This document shows, in pieces, positions 37,026 to 37,041 of a stretch of 37,041 nucleotides of DNA (within the stretch, counting starts at the first letter, position 1; every line of letters starts with the position of its first letter). The DNA lies in contig JALUVI010000156.1 of the NCBI GenBank assembly GCA_027020785.1, positions 1 to 37,041 of the forward strand, given 5' to 3'. The notes under the pieces are model-generated. The model did no database searches and was not told the origin of the DNA. It worked only from the letters and a program-made list of their open reading frames with translations. The translations under genes and the position numbers were made by a program. Source of the stretch: Planctomycetota bacterium. Lineage in GTDB: Bacteria > Planctomycetota > UBA1135.

Positions 37026-37041
37026 AGCACGAAGCACTCCT
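37022..37041 (+). CDS. Start of an unidentified gene (3' partial)
   Basis: ATG 37022 overlaps the hpf stop in an ATGA junction and follows a GGGGAG stretch (about 37008-37013), so a gene probably begins here. Only six complete codons (MKHEAL) are visible, and no function can be assigned. Confidence 0.45.

Overview
The window is a single block of core information-processing genes from a G+C-rich bacterium. There are no mobile elements, CRISPR arrays or phage genes. The gene order joins secE-nusG-L11/L10-rpoBC to the str, S10, spc and alpha ribosomal operons. The long planctomycete-style NusG, the lidless adenylate kinase, the long zinc-free S14, and the absence of rpmD, rpsD, map and tuf from their usual slots all fit Planctomycetota or a close relative. 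That assignment is an inference; no 16S rRNA gene is present to confirm it.

Layout. 1-7108: secE (5' truncated), nusG, rplK, rplA, rplJ, rplL, rpoB. 7122-11339: rpoC. 11394-14827: an unusual str operon of rpsL, rpsG, a Tsr3-like (DUF367) rRNA-modification enzyme and a divergent EF-G-like GTPase, with neither tuf nor a canonical fusA. 14983-25315: S10 and spc clusters, from rpsJ to secY. 25312-28588: adk, infA, rpmJ, rpsM, rpsK, rpoA, rplQ. 28597-32133 (minus strand): dnaE, converging on rplQ across an 8-nt gap. 32275-37041: tRNA-Arg(ACG), tadA, two tRNA-Ser genes, SRP RNA, dnaX, ybaB, recR, truA, a short hpf/raiA gene and the first codons of another gene.

The genes are very tightly packed. 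Most neighbours are 0-25 nt apart, and many overlap by 1-11 nt through ATGA or GTGA junctions. Two near-identical promoters (TTGACC-N16-TAGAAT) begin on the stop codon of the preceding gene and head the str and S10 segments. Several junctions carry strong hairpins: rplL/rpoB, rpsG/tsr3-like, the rpsJ leader, rpsJ/rplC and rplQ/dnaE.

The most unusual part is 12251-14827. There the normal fusA-tuf slot is filled by a translationally coupled pair: a homologue of the archaeal/eukaryotic rRNA aminocarboxypropyltransferase Tsr3, and an EF-G paralogue that keeps its GTPase motifs but has lost the usual domain IV translocation loops. Several ribosomal proteins also depart from otherwise strongly conserved positions: S12 Arg88, L2 Ala229, a broken GXXG loop in S3, an insertion of about 33 residues in L16, an Arg-rich tail on IF-1 and an N-terminal extension on S17. 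Together they suggest a ribosome with lineage-specific changes around the decoding centre and the peptidyl-transferase centre.
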